Notes: generated from the sequence alone by a model not told the origin. A DNA stretch of 39,785 nucleotides from JASHVB01 sp049522565 (GCA_049522565.1 JBEKNT010000011.1:1-39785); one strand, 5' to 3'; numbered from the stretch's first letter, positions 24,020-34,877 are shown. Numbers and translations: made by a program.

Positions 24020-25069
24020 TTAGTGGAAGCGCGGGATGACTTCCTGGCAAAGCAGCCGCGTCGCCGCCATGACCCGTTGATGCGGGATCCTGCCGCCGCA
24101 ATTCAGCTCCAGCAGCACACCGTCCAGACCGAGTTCGTCTTGTAGCGCCTGCAACTGGGTGCCGACCGAATCCGGCGTACCGATGAACACGGAACCGCGC
24201 AGAGCCTGGTCGTAAGTCATCGTCGCCAGTCGCTCGGCTGTCTCGTTGCGGCGGGCCACTTGATCGACGCCTGCGCGTGTGGCCGAGTCGGCCAGCAACC
24301 TGGCCTGGGCACGGTAGTAGTGCAGCAGACTGGCCTCGGCGTCATCGCGGGCTTCTTCCAAGGTCGTGCCGATATATCCGGGCGCGCGCAGGAACACCTG
24401 GCCTCTGCCGGAATGGCCCGCGGCGGCATAGGCCTCTCGATAGATCGCGATCTGCGGTGCGAACATCCGGGCATCTTCGTGCCGCACCGCGAGGAAGATC
24501 GGCAGGCCCTGTCGGCCAGTGGTGGCAAACGTGTCGGGACTGGTCGCGGCGACACGGATCGGCGGCACCGGCTTCTGAAAGGGCTGCGGCGTCACGGTGA
24601 CATCGCGAAACGAATGGAAGCGTCCCTGGAAGGACATCACCGGCTCTGTCCATGCCTTCAGGATGATCTCCAGCGCCTCGGCAAAGCGCTCGCGGCTTTC
24701 GGCGTACGGCACGCCATATGCTTCATAGGTCTTCGCCACGCCGCTGCGGCCGACGCCGAAGATAAGGCGGCCGCGGCTGATCTGATCGACGGTCGCCGCT
24801 TCCTCGGCGATGCGCAGAGGATTGCACAGCGGCAGCACCTGCACTGCAACGCCGATCTTCATCCGTTCGGTGCGTGCAGCGATCGCACTGGCGACGCACA
24901 TCGGCGAAGACAGGACGGAGCGCGCGGGATCGAAGTGCAGCTCCGCCAGCCAGATTGCGTCCAGACCCCATTTCTCGGCGCCATCCACGACGTCGAAGGC
25001 TGCGGCGAACGAATCCGCGTCGGAGCCGCCCGACAACGATGGAAACTCGTGAAAGATGCCGAACTCCAT
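24020..25069 (-). CDS. LLM-class flavin-dependent oxidoreductase (luciferase-like)
   Basis: A 349-aa TIM-barrel monooxygenase of the bacterial luciferase-like family, using FMNH2 or F420 on an unidentified substrate. Seen: MEFGIFHEFP at the N-terminus, DAIWLAELHFDPARSVLSSP, ERMKIGVAVQVLPLCNPLRI, EEAATVDQISRGRLIFGVGR (family signature RxxFGVGRG region) and the C-terminal GTPDSVGTQLQALQDELGLD, which matches the domain's nucleotide-proximal end. It converges on rho (43-bp gap) and follows ahcY on the same strand (73 bp). The alternative name would be alkanesulfonate-type monooxygenase, but no substrate-specific motif is evident. Confidence 0.88.
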   Translation of the reverse strand: MEFGIFHEFPSLSGGSDADSFAAAFDVVDGAEKWGLDAIWLAELHFDPARSVLSSPMCVASAIAARTERMKIGVAVQVLPLCNPLRIAEEAATVDQISRGRLIFGVGRSGVAKTYEAYGVPYAESRERFAEALEIILKAWTEPVMSFQGRFHSFRDVTVTPQPFQKPVPPIRVAATSPDTFATTGRQGLPIFLAVRHEDARMFAPQIAIYREAYAAAGHSGRGQVFLRAPGYIGTTLEEARDDAEASLLHYYRAQARLLADSATRAGVDQVARRNETAERLATMTYDQALRGSVFIGTPDSVGTQLQALQDELGLDGVLLELNCGGRIPHQRVMAATRLLCQEVIPRFH

Positions 25070-25142
25070 CGCTGCTGCCCTCCCCGGCGCGACCCCGAAC
25101 CCCAGTATACCCGGGTTCCAAAGTCACGCCATGGCGGGCCTT

Positions 25143-26441
<1,299 letters not shown>

Positions 26442-26469
26442 CCATCACACTCCTGTTGGCGGCCGCACT

Positions 26470-26491
26470 CATATAAAGATATCTGCATGTG
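26470..26491 (-). promoter_or_regulatory. SahR/ArsR-like operator candidate upstream of ahcY
   Basis: Imperfect palindrome centred on GATATC: the left half CATATAAAGAT and the reverse complement of the right half CACATGCAGAT share seven of eleven positions. ArsR-family regulators of methyl-cycle genes (SahR type) bind AT-rich palindromes of this look in proteobacteria. It stands out as AT-rich in a GC-rich intergenic region between ahcY and the divergent beta-propeller gene. The regulator itself is not in the window. Confidence 0.45.
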
Positions 26492-26595
26492 TGCAAGGGA
26501 TCTGTTGGACGGCCGCAGGTTGCTGCGCCAAGCGCAACGGATTACCCTGGACCCTGGCCGGCCTTTTCGGCATCGGCCAACGGAGGAAATGCTCT

Positions 26596-27759
26596 ATGAC
26601 GCAGCATCGTGTGCTGGCCGGCATTGGTCTGGCCGGCTGTTTGCTCCTGCCCTGCCTGGCGCAAGCCGGCACGAGCGACATCCTGATCGGCCTCGATGAA
26701 AAAATCACTTACGACGCCAACGGGCAGGTGAACGGTCCGCCCGGCAAGGATGCCGTCCTGGTGCTGGACGTAGCCAACCCGGCAAAACCGAAAATTCGTG
26801 CCAGCCTGCCGCTGATGAACTCGCTGCTTGGCCCGCCGACGAATCTGCAGATCACGCCGGACGGCAAGCTCGGCCTGGTCGCCAACTCGGTGGTGATGAA
26901 CCAGGACGGCAACGCCTGGAAGGTGGCACCCGACAACAAGCTGTTCGTCATCGACCTGACGGCCAATCCGCCCAAGCTGGTCGATACCGTCACGGTCGGC
27001 ATGCAGCCGTCGGGACTGGCGATTTCGAAGCGCGGTGACCTCGTCCTGATCGCCAACCGCGCCGGCAAAAGCGTGTCGGTGGTGTCGATCCAGGGCGGCA
27101 GCGTGAAAGCCGTGGGCGACGTGCCGATGGGGCAGGAAGCCGCTGCTGTCGTCATCGCGCCCGACGGCAAACGCGCGTTCGTCTGCCTGAACCTGGTGAA
27201 CCGGGTCGCGGTGCTGAACATCGACGGCCAGACGGTGACCTACGACAAGACGCTGGACATTCCGGCGGCAATCAATCCGTACGACATCGACATCACGCCG
27301 GACGGCAAATACGTGATCGCCTCCAATACCGGGGCGGGCAGCAACAACGGCGATGCCGAGGTGACGATCGACGCGACCGGTCCACATCCGCACGTCATCG
27401 ACCTGATGACACCCGGCAACGGACCCGAAGGTTTCGCCATTTCCGCCAACGGCAAATGGGCTGTCGCACCGTTGCTGCTCGGGTCAGGGGCGAAGCACAC
27501 CGATTGGTTCTACACCAAGGGCGGCGAACTCGCGCTGATGTCGGTCGGCGCCGGTGGGAAATTGTCGGTCGTCAGCCGTGCCCCGCTTGGAGCCCTGCCG
27601 GAAGGCGTCGCCTTCAGTCCCAAGAGTGACTATCTCTATGTCGGCAACTATATCGATCGCAACCTGCAGACCTTCCACATCGTGGGAGACAAGTTGGTCT
27701 CGGTCGGCACGATACCTCTGCCTGGACAGCCAGCCTCGATGCGCGCCTTGGCGCGGTAA
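26596..27759 (+). CDS. Secreted YncE-like beta-propeller protein
   Basis: A 387-aa predicted periplasmic protein. Signal peptide MTQHRVLAGIGLAGCLLLPC to LAQA, then a repeating YVTN/lactonase-type beta-propeller with blades of about 45-50 residues marked by ITPDGKLGLVAN, AISKRGDLVLIANR, IAPDGKRAFVCLN, ITPDGKYVIASNTG, AISANGKWAVAPLL and FSPKSDYLYVGNY. ATG 26596 is preceded nine bases by GGAGG. No catalytic motif for lactonase activity is evident, so it could be a binding protein. It diverges from ahcY across 154 bp and is followed by a hairpin. Confidence 0.85.
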   Translation: MTQHRVLAGIGLAGCLLLPCLAQAGTSDILIGLDEKITYDANGQVNGPPGKDAVLVLDVANPAKPKIRASLPLMNSLLGPPTNLQITPDGKLGLVANSVVMNQDGNAWKVAPDNKLFVIDLTANPPKLVDTVTVGMQPSGLAISKRGDLVLIANRAGKSVSVVSIQGGSVKAVGDVPMGQEAAAVVIAPDGKRAFVCLNLVNRVAVLNIDGQTVTYDKTLDIPAAINPYDIDITPDGKYVIASNTGAGSNNGDAEVTIDATGPHPHVIDLMTPGNGPEGFAISANGKWAVAPLLLGSGAKHTDWFYTKGGELALMSVGAGGKLSVVSRAPLGALPEGVAFSPKSDYLYVGNYIDRNLQTFHIVGDKLVSVGTIPLPGQPASMRALAR

Positions 27760-27779
27760 GGGGCCGTTCGGAAGCAACC

Positions 27780-27808
27780 GAATGGACTGGCCGCAGGCCA
27801 ATCCATTC
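27780..27808 (+). terminator. Hairpin after the beta-propeller gene
   Basis: GAATGGA-CT-GGCC (27780-27792) pairs with GGCC-AA-TCCATTC (27796-27808), with a two-base internal mismatch and 3-nt loop, 20 bp after the stop. There is no clear T-run, so its action as a terminator is inferred from position. Confidence 0.5.
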
Positions 27809-27855
27809 GCGGCCATGCCGCCACCGGGTCAAGCGCCCGGTGGCAGGCTCCGGTC

Positions 27856-27904
27856 GGCATCCACGACTTTCCTTGCTGCGAGCAGCGGCATAGTCGTGGA
27901 TGGC
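27856..27904. repeat. Dispersed palindromic repeat, GGCATCCACG family
   Basis: Arms GGCATCCACGACT (27856-27868) and AGTCGTGGATGGC (27892-27904) match at all but one position; a further small hairpin GGCGGGCCTTCGCTCGCC follows. A related, longer copy is at 39431-39517. Confidence 0.65.
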
Positions 27905-27933
27905 GGGCCTTCGCTCGCCATCACCGGGAAACC

Positions 27934-27961
27934 GCTGTACCGTCAACCCTGACGGTACAGC
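27934..27961 (-). terminator. Perfect 12-bp hairpin spanning the amidohydrolase stop codon
   Basis: GCTGTACCGTCA (27934-27945) and TGACGGTACAGC (27950-27961) are exact inverse complements with a 4-nt loop. On the minus strand the last codons (Leu-Tyr-Arg-Gln) form one arm and the TGA stop begins the other. It ends the transporter/amidohydrolase gene set and probably stops or protects the transcript. Confidence 0.65.
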
Positions 27962-29052
27962 GACATCGCGTTGTTGAAGAAAAAGTCGCGCCGCTGCTGC
28001 TCCGGCAGAGGCATCGGCAATACCTGCGCCGGATCGTCGTAGTCCCAATGCGGATAGTCGGTGGCAAACAGCAGCCGATCCCAGCCGATCCAGCCGATCG
28101 CATCCAGCACATGCTCGCGCGGCTGCGGCTCCTCCATCGGCTGCGTCGTCAACCACACTTGCTCACGGATGTATTCTGACGGCGCGCGCTTCAGGAAAGG
28201 AGTCTCCTCCTTCAGCCGGCGCCAGAGCTTGTCCAGCCGCCATGCCAGCGGCGGCAGCCAGGCGAAGCCCGATTCGATCAGCACCAGCTTGAATGCCGGG
28301 ATGCGCTCGAACACGCCCTCGATCACCAGGCTGGTGAGGAACGACTGTGCTGACTGGGCGTGACCGACCATGTCCTCGATATAGAACGACGGCCAGCCAC
28401 TGCCGCTGACCGGATAGCCGCCGAAGCCGAAGGCGTGCACGCCGATCGGCAGCCCCGCCGCGGCGGCGGCCTCGTAGATCTTCCAATACTGCTTCTGGCC
28501 GGGTGGATTGGCAGTGCGGGTGACCATCAGCACCTGGACGAAACGCGGATCGCCGGCCCAGCGCTCGATCTCCGCCACCGCCGCGTCGGTGTCTTCGTAC
28601 GGCACGACGATGGAGCCCTTCAGCCGAGGCTCGATCAGCCACTCCGCCTCCACCCAGCGGTTCATGGCCGAGGCCACGCCGGCACCGAACTCGCGGTTCT
28701 GGAAGCTGGCCCCGTTGTCGCCGGTCGGGTTCAGGATGCCGAGCTGGATGTTGTTCTCGTCCAGCAACTGCTTCTGCATGAACGGCAGGCTGCTGCCCGG
28801 ACGGCCACCTTCCGGCGGCCAGGCATCACGGCGCGACGCATTCGGCTGACCTTTCGGATAGGCGGGTCCGGCCTGGTACGCCTGCCGCGGCCGCGATCCG
28901 AACGTCTTCGCCATCTCCACCCAACGCTGCTCCATATAAGGGTACAGATCCTTATAGGAGTTGCGCTGCGGATGGATGTCGCCGTCAGCAATGGCGAGCT
29001 TCGAGCTCGCGGACGGCTGGATCGTCGGGCGGCTGGTCACCTGCACGTTCAT
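27943..29052 (-). CDS. Amidohydrolase family protein (ACMSD-like metal-dependent hydrolase), second copy
   Basis: A 369-aa metal-dependent TIM-barrel enzyme of the amidohydrolase_2 type, a family containing decarboxylases and hydrolases of aromatic or keto acids. Candidate metal ligands: Asp25 and His27 (GDIHP; D-x-H in place of the usual H-x-H), His in PIGVHAFGFGG, and Asp in LLFATDYPHWDYDDP. Other landmarks are EPRLKGSIVVPYEDTDAAVA, DPRFVQVLMVTR and LVLIESGFAWLPPLAWRLDK. The start ATG overlaps the stop of the paralogue by four bases (ATGA), implying coupling. The two share about the same layout and many motifs, so they probably form a hetero-oligomer or act in sequence. The substrate is unknown; the context is an ABC importer. 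Confidence 0.85.
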   Translation of the reverse strand: MNVQVTSRPTIQPSASSKLAIADGDIHPQRNSYKDLYPYMEQRWVEMAKTFGSRPRQAYQAGPAYPKGQPNASRRDAWPPEGGRPGSSLPFMQKQLLDENNIQLGILNPTGDNGASFQNREFGAGVASAMNRWVEAEWLIEPRLKGSIVVPYEDTDAAVAEIERWAGDPRFVQVLMVTRTANPPGQKQYWKIYEAAAAAGLPIGVHAFGFGGYPVSGSGWPSFYIEDMVGHAQSAQSFLTSLVIEGVFERIPAFKLVLIESGFAWLPPLAWRLDKLWRRLKEETPFLKRAPSEYIREQVWLTTQPMEEPQPREHVLDAIGWIGWDRLLFATDYPHWDYDDPAQVLPMPLPEQQRRDFFFNNAMSLYRQG

Positions 29053-30119
29053 TGGACTGTCTCCAGCAGGCGGGAATAGGTATCCCGCGGATTGTCGATC
29101 ATGATCTTGCGCACGAGATCGCGCGACAGGCCATCCGGCAGCACGGCATCGCCGTCGAACTGCCAATGCGGATAGTCGGTGGAAAACAACAGCATCTCGT
29201 CCGACTGCATGTGGTCCAGCAAACGCTGAAACGCCTCGGTGGTGGGCGGCGCGTCACAAGGCTGGATCGTCAGACGCACATTGGAACGCACGATCTCAGC
29301 CGGCGAGCGGTCCACCCATGGCACTTCCATGCGCAGCCCACGCCAGAACTTGGTCAGGCGCCAGAGATGTGCCGGCAGCCAGGTAAAGCCCGACTCAAGC
29401 AATACGACCTTTAGCTCGGGGTATTTGGTGAATACGCCCTCGCAGATCAGGCTGGACAACGCCTGCTGAAAGGCCGGCGCCTGTGCGGCGTAATCCTCGG
29501 TGTAGTAGGTCGGCCAGCCGAGCGGCGTGACGGGATGGCGATAGGCGCTGCCGGCATGGATGCCGATCGGCAGGCCGTGCCGCTCGGCGGCGGCGTAGAT
29601 CGGCCAATAGTGCCGCTTGCCCAGCGGCATATCGTGCATCACCAGTAGCAACACCTGAACGAAGCGGTGGTCGGAGGCGACACGATCGATCTCCTCCACC
29701 GCCAGCTCCGGGTTCTGCATCGGAACCACGATCGAGCCGCGCAGGCGAGGCTCCTGGTCCAGCCACTCGTGCGCTAACCAGTCGTTGACCGCGCGGGCGA
29801 AGCCGGCCGCCATGTCCTCGCTGAACAGCAATTGCACACCGTAGAGACAGTTGCAGACCGCCAGGCTGGTGCCGAACGGGTCCAGCGCGTGCTGGCGCAG
29901 CAACGGCAGGTCGGAGCCTGGCTTGCCGGAAGCCGGCCGCCAGTCCGGGCGCGAGGTCAGCGGTGAATTGGCCGGATAGGCGATGGATTCCAGCTCGCTC
30001 ACGCCGCGCTGGATGATCGTGTCGCGCCAGTGGTCGGACAAATAGGGGTGCAGCGCCTTGAGGCTGGGCACCGCCGGATGGATGTCGCAGTCGATTCCGC
30101 CTGGCTGGATGACGCTCAT
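29049..30119 (-). CDS. Amidohydrolase family protein (ACMSD-like metal-dependent hydrolase), first copy
   Basis: A 356-aa paralogue of the following gene. Ligand candidates: Asp12 and His14 (DCDIHP), His in PIGIHAGSAYRHP, and Asp in LLFSTDYPHWQFDGD; also PRLRGSIVVPMQNPELAVEE, DHRFVQVLLLVMHDMPLGKR, and VVLLESGFTWLPAHLWRLTK. ATG 30119 follows GAGGG closely and gives the family start (IDCDIHPAVPSLKALHPYLS). The frame stays open to ATG 30206, which itself overlaps the livF stop as ATGA, so a 29-residue longer form is possible; its extra residues do not resemble the paralogue, and I favour 30119. Same strand as, and 84 bp after, the transporter genes. Confidence 0.82.
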   Translation of the reverse strand: MSVIQPGGIDCDIHPAVPSLKALHPYLSDHWRDTIIQRGVSELESIAYPANSPLTSRPDWRPASGKPGSDLPLLRQHALDPFGTSLAVCNCLYGVQLLFSEDMAAGFARAVNDWLAHEWLDQEPRLRGSIVVPMQNPELAVEEIDRVASDHRFVQVLLLVMHDMPLGKRHYWPIYAAAERHGLPIGIHAGSAYRHPVTPLGWPTYYTEDYAAQAPAFQQALSSLICEGVFTKYPELKVVLLESGFTWLPAHLWRLTKFWRGLRMEVPWVDRSPAEIVRSNVRLTIQPCDAPPTTEAFQRLLDHMQSDEMLLFSTDYPHWQFDGDAVLPDGLSRDLVRKIMIDNPRDTYSRLLETVQ

Positions 30120-30202
30120 TGACCCTCGCCGGCATTGTGCCGGCGCCCGCATTGCGAGGGAGATTGTGACATGAAACGGACCGAACGACCAAATTTCCTC
30201 GT

Positions 30203-30903
<701 letters not shown>

Positions 30904-30904
<1 letters not shown>

Positions 30905-31656
30905 CAGGCGGCTTCCTCGCCGAGATAGGCTGCCAGCACTGCCGGATCATGGCGGATCATGGCGGGCGTGCCGGTAGCGATCGCGCGGCCGTATACCAGC
31001 ACGGTGATGCGGTCGGCCAGCGCGAACACCGCGTCCATGTCATGCTCGATCAGCAGCATGGTGACCTGGCCTTTCAGGCGCGTCAGCAGTTCCACCATGC
31101 GTACGGAGTCCTCGGGACCCATGCCGGCCATCGGTTCGTCGAGCAGGAGCAGACGCGGTTGGGTTGCCAGCACCATCGCCAGCTCAAGGGCACGCTTTTC
31201 GCCATGCGCCAGGGTGCCGGCGGCGACTTCGGCGCGATCGGCCAGCCCGACCTCCGCCAGCCGGGCGCGGGCGGGCTCGCGCAACACGGGATCGTGCCGG
31301 GCCGGCCGCCAGAAACGGAAACTGTGCCCGGCGCGGGCCTGCACTGCGAGCGCAACGTTGTCCAGCACCGAGAATTCCGCGAACACCGTCGTCACCTGAA
31401 ACGAACGGGCGAGGCCGAGCGCTGCGCGACGGGCTGGCGGCTCGTGCGTGATGTCGCTGCCGGCGAAGCGGATCGTGCCGGCGTCGGGCGCATGCTCGCC
31501 GGCGAGCTGTGCGACCAGCGTCGTCTTGCCGGCGCCGTTCGGGCCGATCAGCGCGTGGATTTCTCCCGAGATGATGTCCAGATCGAGCAGATTGGTCGCG
31601 ACCAGGCCGCCGAAGCGCTTCAGCAGCCCGCGCGTGGAGAGCAACACGTCAGCCAT
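30904..31656 (-). CDS. livG: Branched-chain amino-acid-type ABC transporter ATPase LivG
   Basis: The first ATPase subunit of the importer, 250 aa. Walker A is GPNGAGKTTLVAQLAGEHAP, followed by the Q-loop LGLARSFQVTTVFAEFSVLD. The signature is LAHGEKRALELAMVLATQ (LAHGE replaces LSGGE, frequent in LivG), with Walker B LLLLDEPMAGMGPEDS and H-loop LLIEHDMDAVFALADRITVL. The start overlaps the end of livM by 8 bp, and the stop overlaps livF by one base. Confidence 0.93.
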
Positions 31657-32596
31657 GGCGACGCCGTGTGAACGCGGTGATGGCGCCCAGGATGCCGCCG
31701 CGCGAGAATAGCACCAGCAGCACCAGCAGCGGTCCGAGGATCGCCTGCCAATGCGCGGTCAGGCCGGACAGTACGTTCTCCAGCAACAGATAAGCGACAG
31801 CGCCGAGCACCGGCCCGAATAGCGTGCCCATGCCGCCGAGAATCACCATCACCATGATCTCGCCCGAGCGCGTCCAGTGCATGATCGCCGGCGAGAGGAA
31901 CAGCGTCTGGTTGGCCAGCAGCGCGCCAGCCAGGCCGCCGATCGCGCCGGCGATGACGAACGCGGTCAGCCGGTAGCGGAAGGTCGGGAAGCCGAGCGCC
32001 TCCATCCGTCGCGCGTTCGACTTGATGCCGCGCAGTGCCATGCCGAAGCGCGATTCCACCAGCCGGCGCCCGAGCAGCAGGCATAGCGCCAGACAGGCGA
32101 AGGCCAGGTAGTAGAGCGTCGTGCCGTCGTCCAGATCGAGCAGCCCGGCGAAACGGCTATGATCGGCGATGTTCAGGCCGTTGTCGCCGCCGAACTGGTT
32201 GAGGCTCTCGCACAGGAAATAGATCATCTGGCTGAACGCGAGCGTGATCATGATGAAATACACACCGCTGGTGCGCAGCGACACGAAGCCGATCAGCAGC
32301 GCCGCTGCGCCGGCGCCGGCAATGGCCACGAAGAACTGCAAGAACCCGTTGGTGATGCCGTAAAATGCCAGGATGCCGACGGCGTAGGAGCCGATGCCGA
32401 GATAGGCGGCGTGGCCAAAGCTCACCATGCCGCCATAGCCTAGGATGAGATCCAGGCTCACCGCCGCGATGGCAAAGATCACGACGCGGGTGAACAGATC
32501 GACATAGAAGGGTTGGTCGAGCGCGGCGGCGAGCGACGGCACCAGGGCCAGCGCGACCAGGCCGATCAGCTCGGCGCTGCGCATGCCGCGTCGCAT
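31649..32596 (-). CDS. livM: Branched-chain amino-acid-type ABC transporter permease LivM
   Basis: An inner-membrane permease subunit, 315 aa with about eight to ten hydrophobic helices. Family landmarks are VSLDLILGYGGMVSFGHAAY (LivM signature G-x-x-S-x-G-H), SGVYFIMITLAFSQMIYFL, RFGMALRGIKSNARRMEALG (EAA-like loop contacting the ATPase) and MVILGGMGTLFGPVLGAVAY. Start: ATG 32596, two bases after the livH stop; a TTG at 32602 overlapping that stop (TTGA) is an alternative, adding two residues. Confidence 0.92.
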   Translation of the reverse strand: MRRGMRSAELIGLVALALVPSLAAALDQPFYVDLFTRVVIFAIAAVSLDLILGYGGMVSFGHAAYLGIGSYAVGILAFYGITNGFLQFFVAIAGAGAAALLIGFVSLRTSGVYFIMITLAFSQMIYFLCESLNQFGGDNGLNIADHSRFAGLLDLDDGTTLYYLAFACLALCLLLGRRLVESRFGMALRGIKSNARRMEALGFPTFRYRLTAFVIAGAIGGLAGALLANQTLFLSPAIMHWTRSGEIMVMVILGGMGTLFGPVLGAVAYLLLENVLSGLTAHWQAILGPLLVLLVLFSRGGILGAITAFTRRRHG

Positions 32597-32598
32597 GC

Positions 32599-33516
32599 TC
32601 AACGGCCGGGCGTGGGGAACAAGCCGGTGGGCCGGAAGAACAGCACCGTCGCCATCAGCACATAGATCAGCATCGAGGCGACGGTCGGCCCCGCGTTGTC
32701 GGCGGCGGTACTGCTCATTACCAGCGCGAACAGAGGGCGCAGGAAGGCGCGGCCGGTGGTGTCCACCACGCCCACCAGAACCGCGGCGATGAATGCTCCA
32801 CGGATCGAGCCGATCCCGCCGATGACGATGACCACGAACGAGAGGATCAGGAAGTCGTCGCCCATGCCGGACTCGACGGTGAAGACCGGAGCGGCCATCG
32901 CTCCGGATAGCGCCGCCAGCGCCGCGCCCAGGCCGAACACCAGCATGTAGAGCAAGGAGACGTTGACGCCGAGCGCGCCGACCATGGTTCGGTTGGCGGC
33001 GCCGGCGCGGATCAGCATGCCGGTCCGCGTGCGGCTGATCAGCAACCAGAGCAGGACAGCCACCAGCAGTCCGACGGCGATGATGGCGAGACGGTAGGCG
33101 GGATAGGGTGCGCCGGGTAGCAGCTCCACCTGGCCGGAGAGGAAGCCGGGCACCTGGGTATACAGCGCCGTCGCGCCCCAGATGATGCGTACCATCTCGT
33201 TGAAGAACAGGATCAGCCCGAAGGTCGCCAGCACCTGGTCGAGATGGTCACGCTCGTACAGTGTGCGGAATACGAGGCGCTCGATGACGATGCCAACCGC
33301 GGCGGTGGCGGTCACGGCAGCCAGCAGCGAGAGCAGAAAGGAGTGTGTCGCGCCGAACGTCGATGCCGCGACATACGCGCCGATCATGTAGAGCGAACCA
33401 TGCGCCAGGTTGATCAGGTTCATGATGCCGAAGATCAGCGTGAGACCCGCGGCCATCAGGAACAGCATGACGCCGAACTGGAGGCCGTTGAGGAGCTGTT
33501 CGAGAAGGGTGATCAC
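32599..33516 (-). CDS. livH: Branched-chain amino-acid-type ABC transporter permease LivH
   Basis: An inner-membrane permease subunit, 305 aa. Signature segments are LNGLQFGVMLFLMAAGLTLI, FGIMNLINLAHGSLYMIGAY (LivH N-L-A-H-G), RTRTGMLIRAGAANRTMVGA, GVNVSLLYMLVFGLGAALAA and VVIVIGGIGSIRGAFIAAVL. A gap of 185 bp filled by palindromic repeats separates it from the substrate-binding protein gene upstream, so the four membrane and ATPase genes may be expressed at a different level from the binding protein. Confidence 0.92.
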   Translation of the reverse strand: MITLLEQLLNGLQFGVMLFLMAAGLTLIFGIMNLINLAHGSLYMIGAYVAASTFGATHSFLLSLLAAVTATAAVGIVIERLVFRTLYERDHLDQVLATFGLILFFNEMVRIIWGATALYTQVPGFLSGQVELLPGAPYPAYRLAIIAVGLLVAVLLWLLISRTRTGMLIRAGAANRTMVGALGVNVSLLYMLVFGLGAALAALSGAMAAPVFTVESGMGDDFLILSFVVIVIGGIGSIRGAFIAAVLVGVVDTTGRAFLRPLFALVMSSTAADNAGPTVASMLIYVLMATVLFFRPTGLFPTPGR

Positions 33517-33525
33517 CGGGCAAAA

Positions 33526-33696
33526 ACCTCTCCCGCGTCGCGGGAGAGGTCAAGGCGCGACAGCGCCGAGGGTGAGGGTGCCGCTTTCCCCGCCGATCCT
33601 GCTTCACGTCTGTACCAAAGGTTGGCCATGCGGCGCTCGCAATACCCTCACCCGCCGCTTCGCGGCGACCTCTCCCGCGCGCAGCGCGGGAGAGGT
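33526..33696. repeat. Composite palindromic repeat (REP/BIME-like), copy 1
   Basis: First unit: hairpin ACCTCTCCCGCG/CGCGGGAGAGGT (33526-33550), then a GGCGCG/CGCC hairpin and GAGGGTGAGGGT. After about 65 bp of spacer comes the same module inverted: ACCCTCACCC, a CCGC/GCGG hairpin, and ACCTCTCCCGCGC/GCGCGGGAGAGGT (33668-33696). It fills the gap between livH and the binding-protein gene. Comparable copies lie at 36367-36557 and 39570-39709. Confidence 0.8.
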
Positions 33697-33701
33697 TTCG
33701 C

Positions 33702-34877
33702 TCACTCGAACGGTTTCATGTGGCATTCGGTGTAATAGGCGTCCTTGTGGTCCGTGAAGATCGTGGACTGGATCTTCCGCACGTACTGCCCCTCCGCATC
33801 CTGCACGATCTTCAACAGGTAGAAATTCTCGATCGGAAAGTGGTTGGTGTTGTAGCTGAAGTGACCGCGCACGGATGGAAAATCCGCCTGCGCCAGCCGC
33901 GCGATCATTGCCTTCTTGTCGGCCAGGTTCCCGTGCACCGCCTTCACCGCATCGTCGATCATGTTGATCGCATCGAAAGTCTGCGCCGCGTAGTAGGACG
34001 GCATGTAGTGGTACTTCGCGCGGAACGCCGTGACGAACGCCTTGTTGGGTGCGTTGTCGAGGTCGGGCGACCAGAAGCTCACCTCGTAATTGCCGGCCGC
34101 CGCGTCGCCGATCGCCGGCAGCGTCGTCTCGTCCACGGTGAACGCGGAATACAACGGAATCTGCCCGCGCAGGCCGGACTGTGCGTATTGCTTGACGAAC
34201 TGGATACCCATGCCGCCGGGCAGGAAGATGAACAGCGCCTTCGGATTGGCGGCGCGGATCTGGCTGATCTCGACCTGGTAATCTGACTGGCCGGGCTTCG
34301 TGTAGACCTCGGCCGCGACCTTGCCTTTGAAGAAGCGCTTGAAGCCGGCGACCATGTCCTTGCCCGCCGCGTAGTCCGGCGCAATGAGATAGACGTCCTC
34401 CATGTTCTGGCTGGCCATGTAGGCGCCCATCGATTCCGGCGTCTCGTCGTTCTGCCATGACGCGGAGAAGTAGTTCGGCGCGCACATCTCGCCGGCGAGT
34501 TCGTGCGGGCCGGCATTGGCGCCGATCAGGATGGTGCCGGACTTGATGATCGGCTGGTAGGCGGCCAGCAACACGTTCGACCAGATAAAGCCGGTCATGA
34601 AATCGACGCGGTCGCGCTTCAGCATTTCCTCGGCAACCTGGCGCCCGACATCCGGACGGAACTGGTCGTCGCCATAGACGATGCTGGCCGGCTTGCCGCC
34701 GATCGTGCCGTTGAGCAACTCCAGCGCAAGATCGCCCGCGTCCTTCATGTGCTTGCCGATCACACCGGCCGGTCCGCTCAGCGTGGTGACGAGGCCGATT
34801 TTGACGTCGTCGCCCGCCAGCGCCGGCGTGGCGAGCAAGCACAGTCCTGCGATGAGGTTCAGCAACGATCGTTTCAC
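33702..34877 (-). CDS. ABC transporter substrate-binding protein (LivJ/K type)
   Basis: A periplasmic type I solute-binding protein, 391 aa, that delivers substrate to the LivHM permease. Start GTG 34877 has GGAGG seven bases upstream; the signal peptide is VKRSLLNLIAGLCLLATPAL, cut after ALA before GDDVKIG. Body: VKIGLVTTLSGPAGVIGKHM (family N-lobe), VDFMTGFIWSNVLLAAYQPI, ILIGANAGPHELAGEMCAPN, YLIAPDYAAGKDMVAGFKRF, and YAAQTFDAINMIDDAVKAV. The ligand cannot be told from sequence; it belongs to the broad group often linked to aromatic or amide compounds rather than a clear leucine binder (inference). First gene of the leftward set. Confidence 0.9.
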   Translation of the reverse strand: MKRSLLNLIAGLCLLATPALAGDDVKIGLVTTLSGPAGVIGKHMKDAGDLALELLNGTIGGKPASIVYGDDQFRPDVGRQVAEEMLKRDRVDFMTGFIWSNVLLAAYQPIIKSGTILIGANAGPHELAGEMCAPNYFSASWQNDETPESMGAYMASQNMEDVYLIAPDYAAGKDMVAGFKRFFKGKVAAEVYTKPGQSDYQVEISQIRAANPKALFIFLPGGMGIQFVKQYAQSGLRGQIPLYSAFTVDETTLPAIGDAAAGNYEVSFWSPDLDNAPNKAFVTAFRAKYHYMPSYYAAQTFDAINMIDDAVKAVHGNLADKKAMIARLAQADFPSVRGHFSYNTNHFPIENFYLLKIVQDAEGQYVRKIQSTIFTDHKDAYYTECHMKPFE

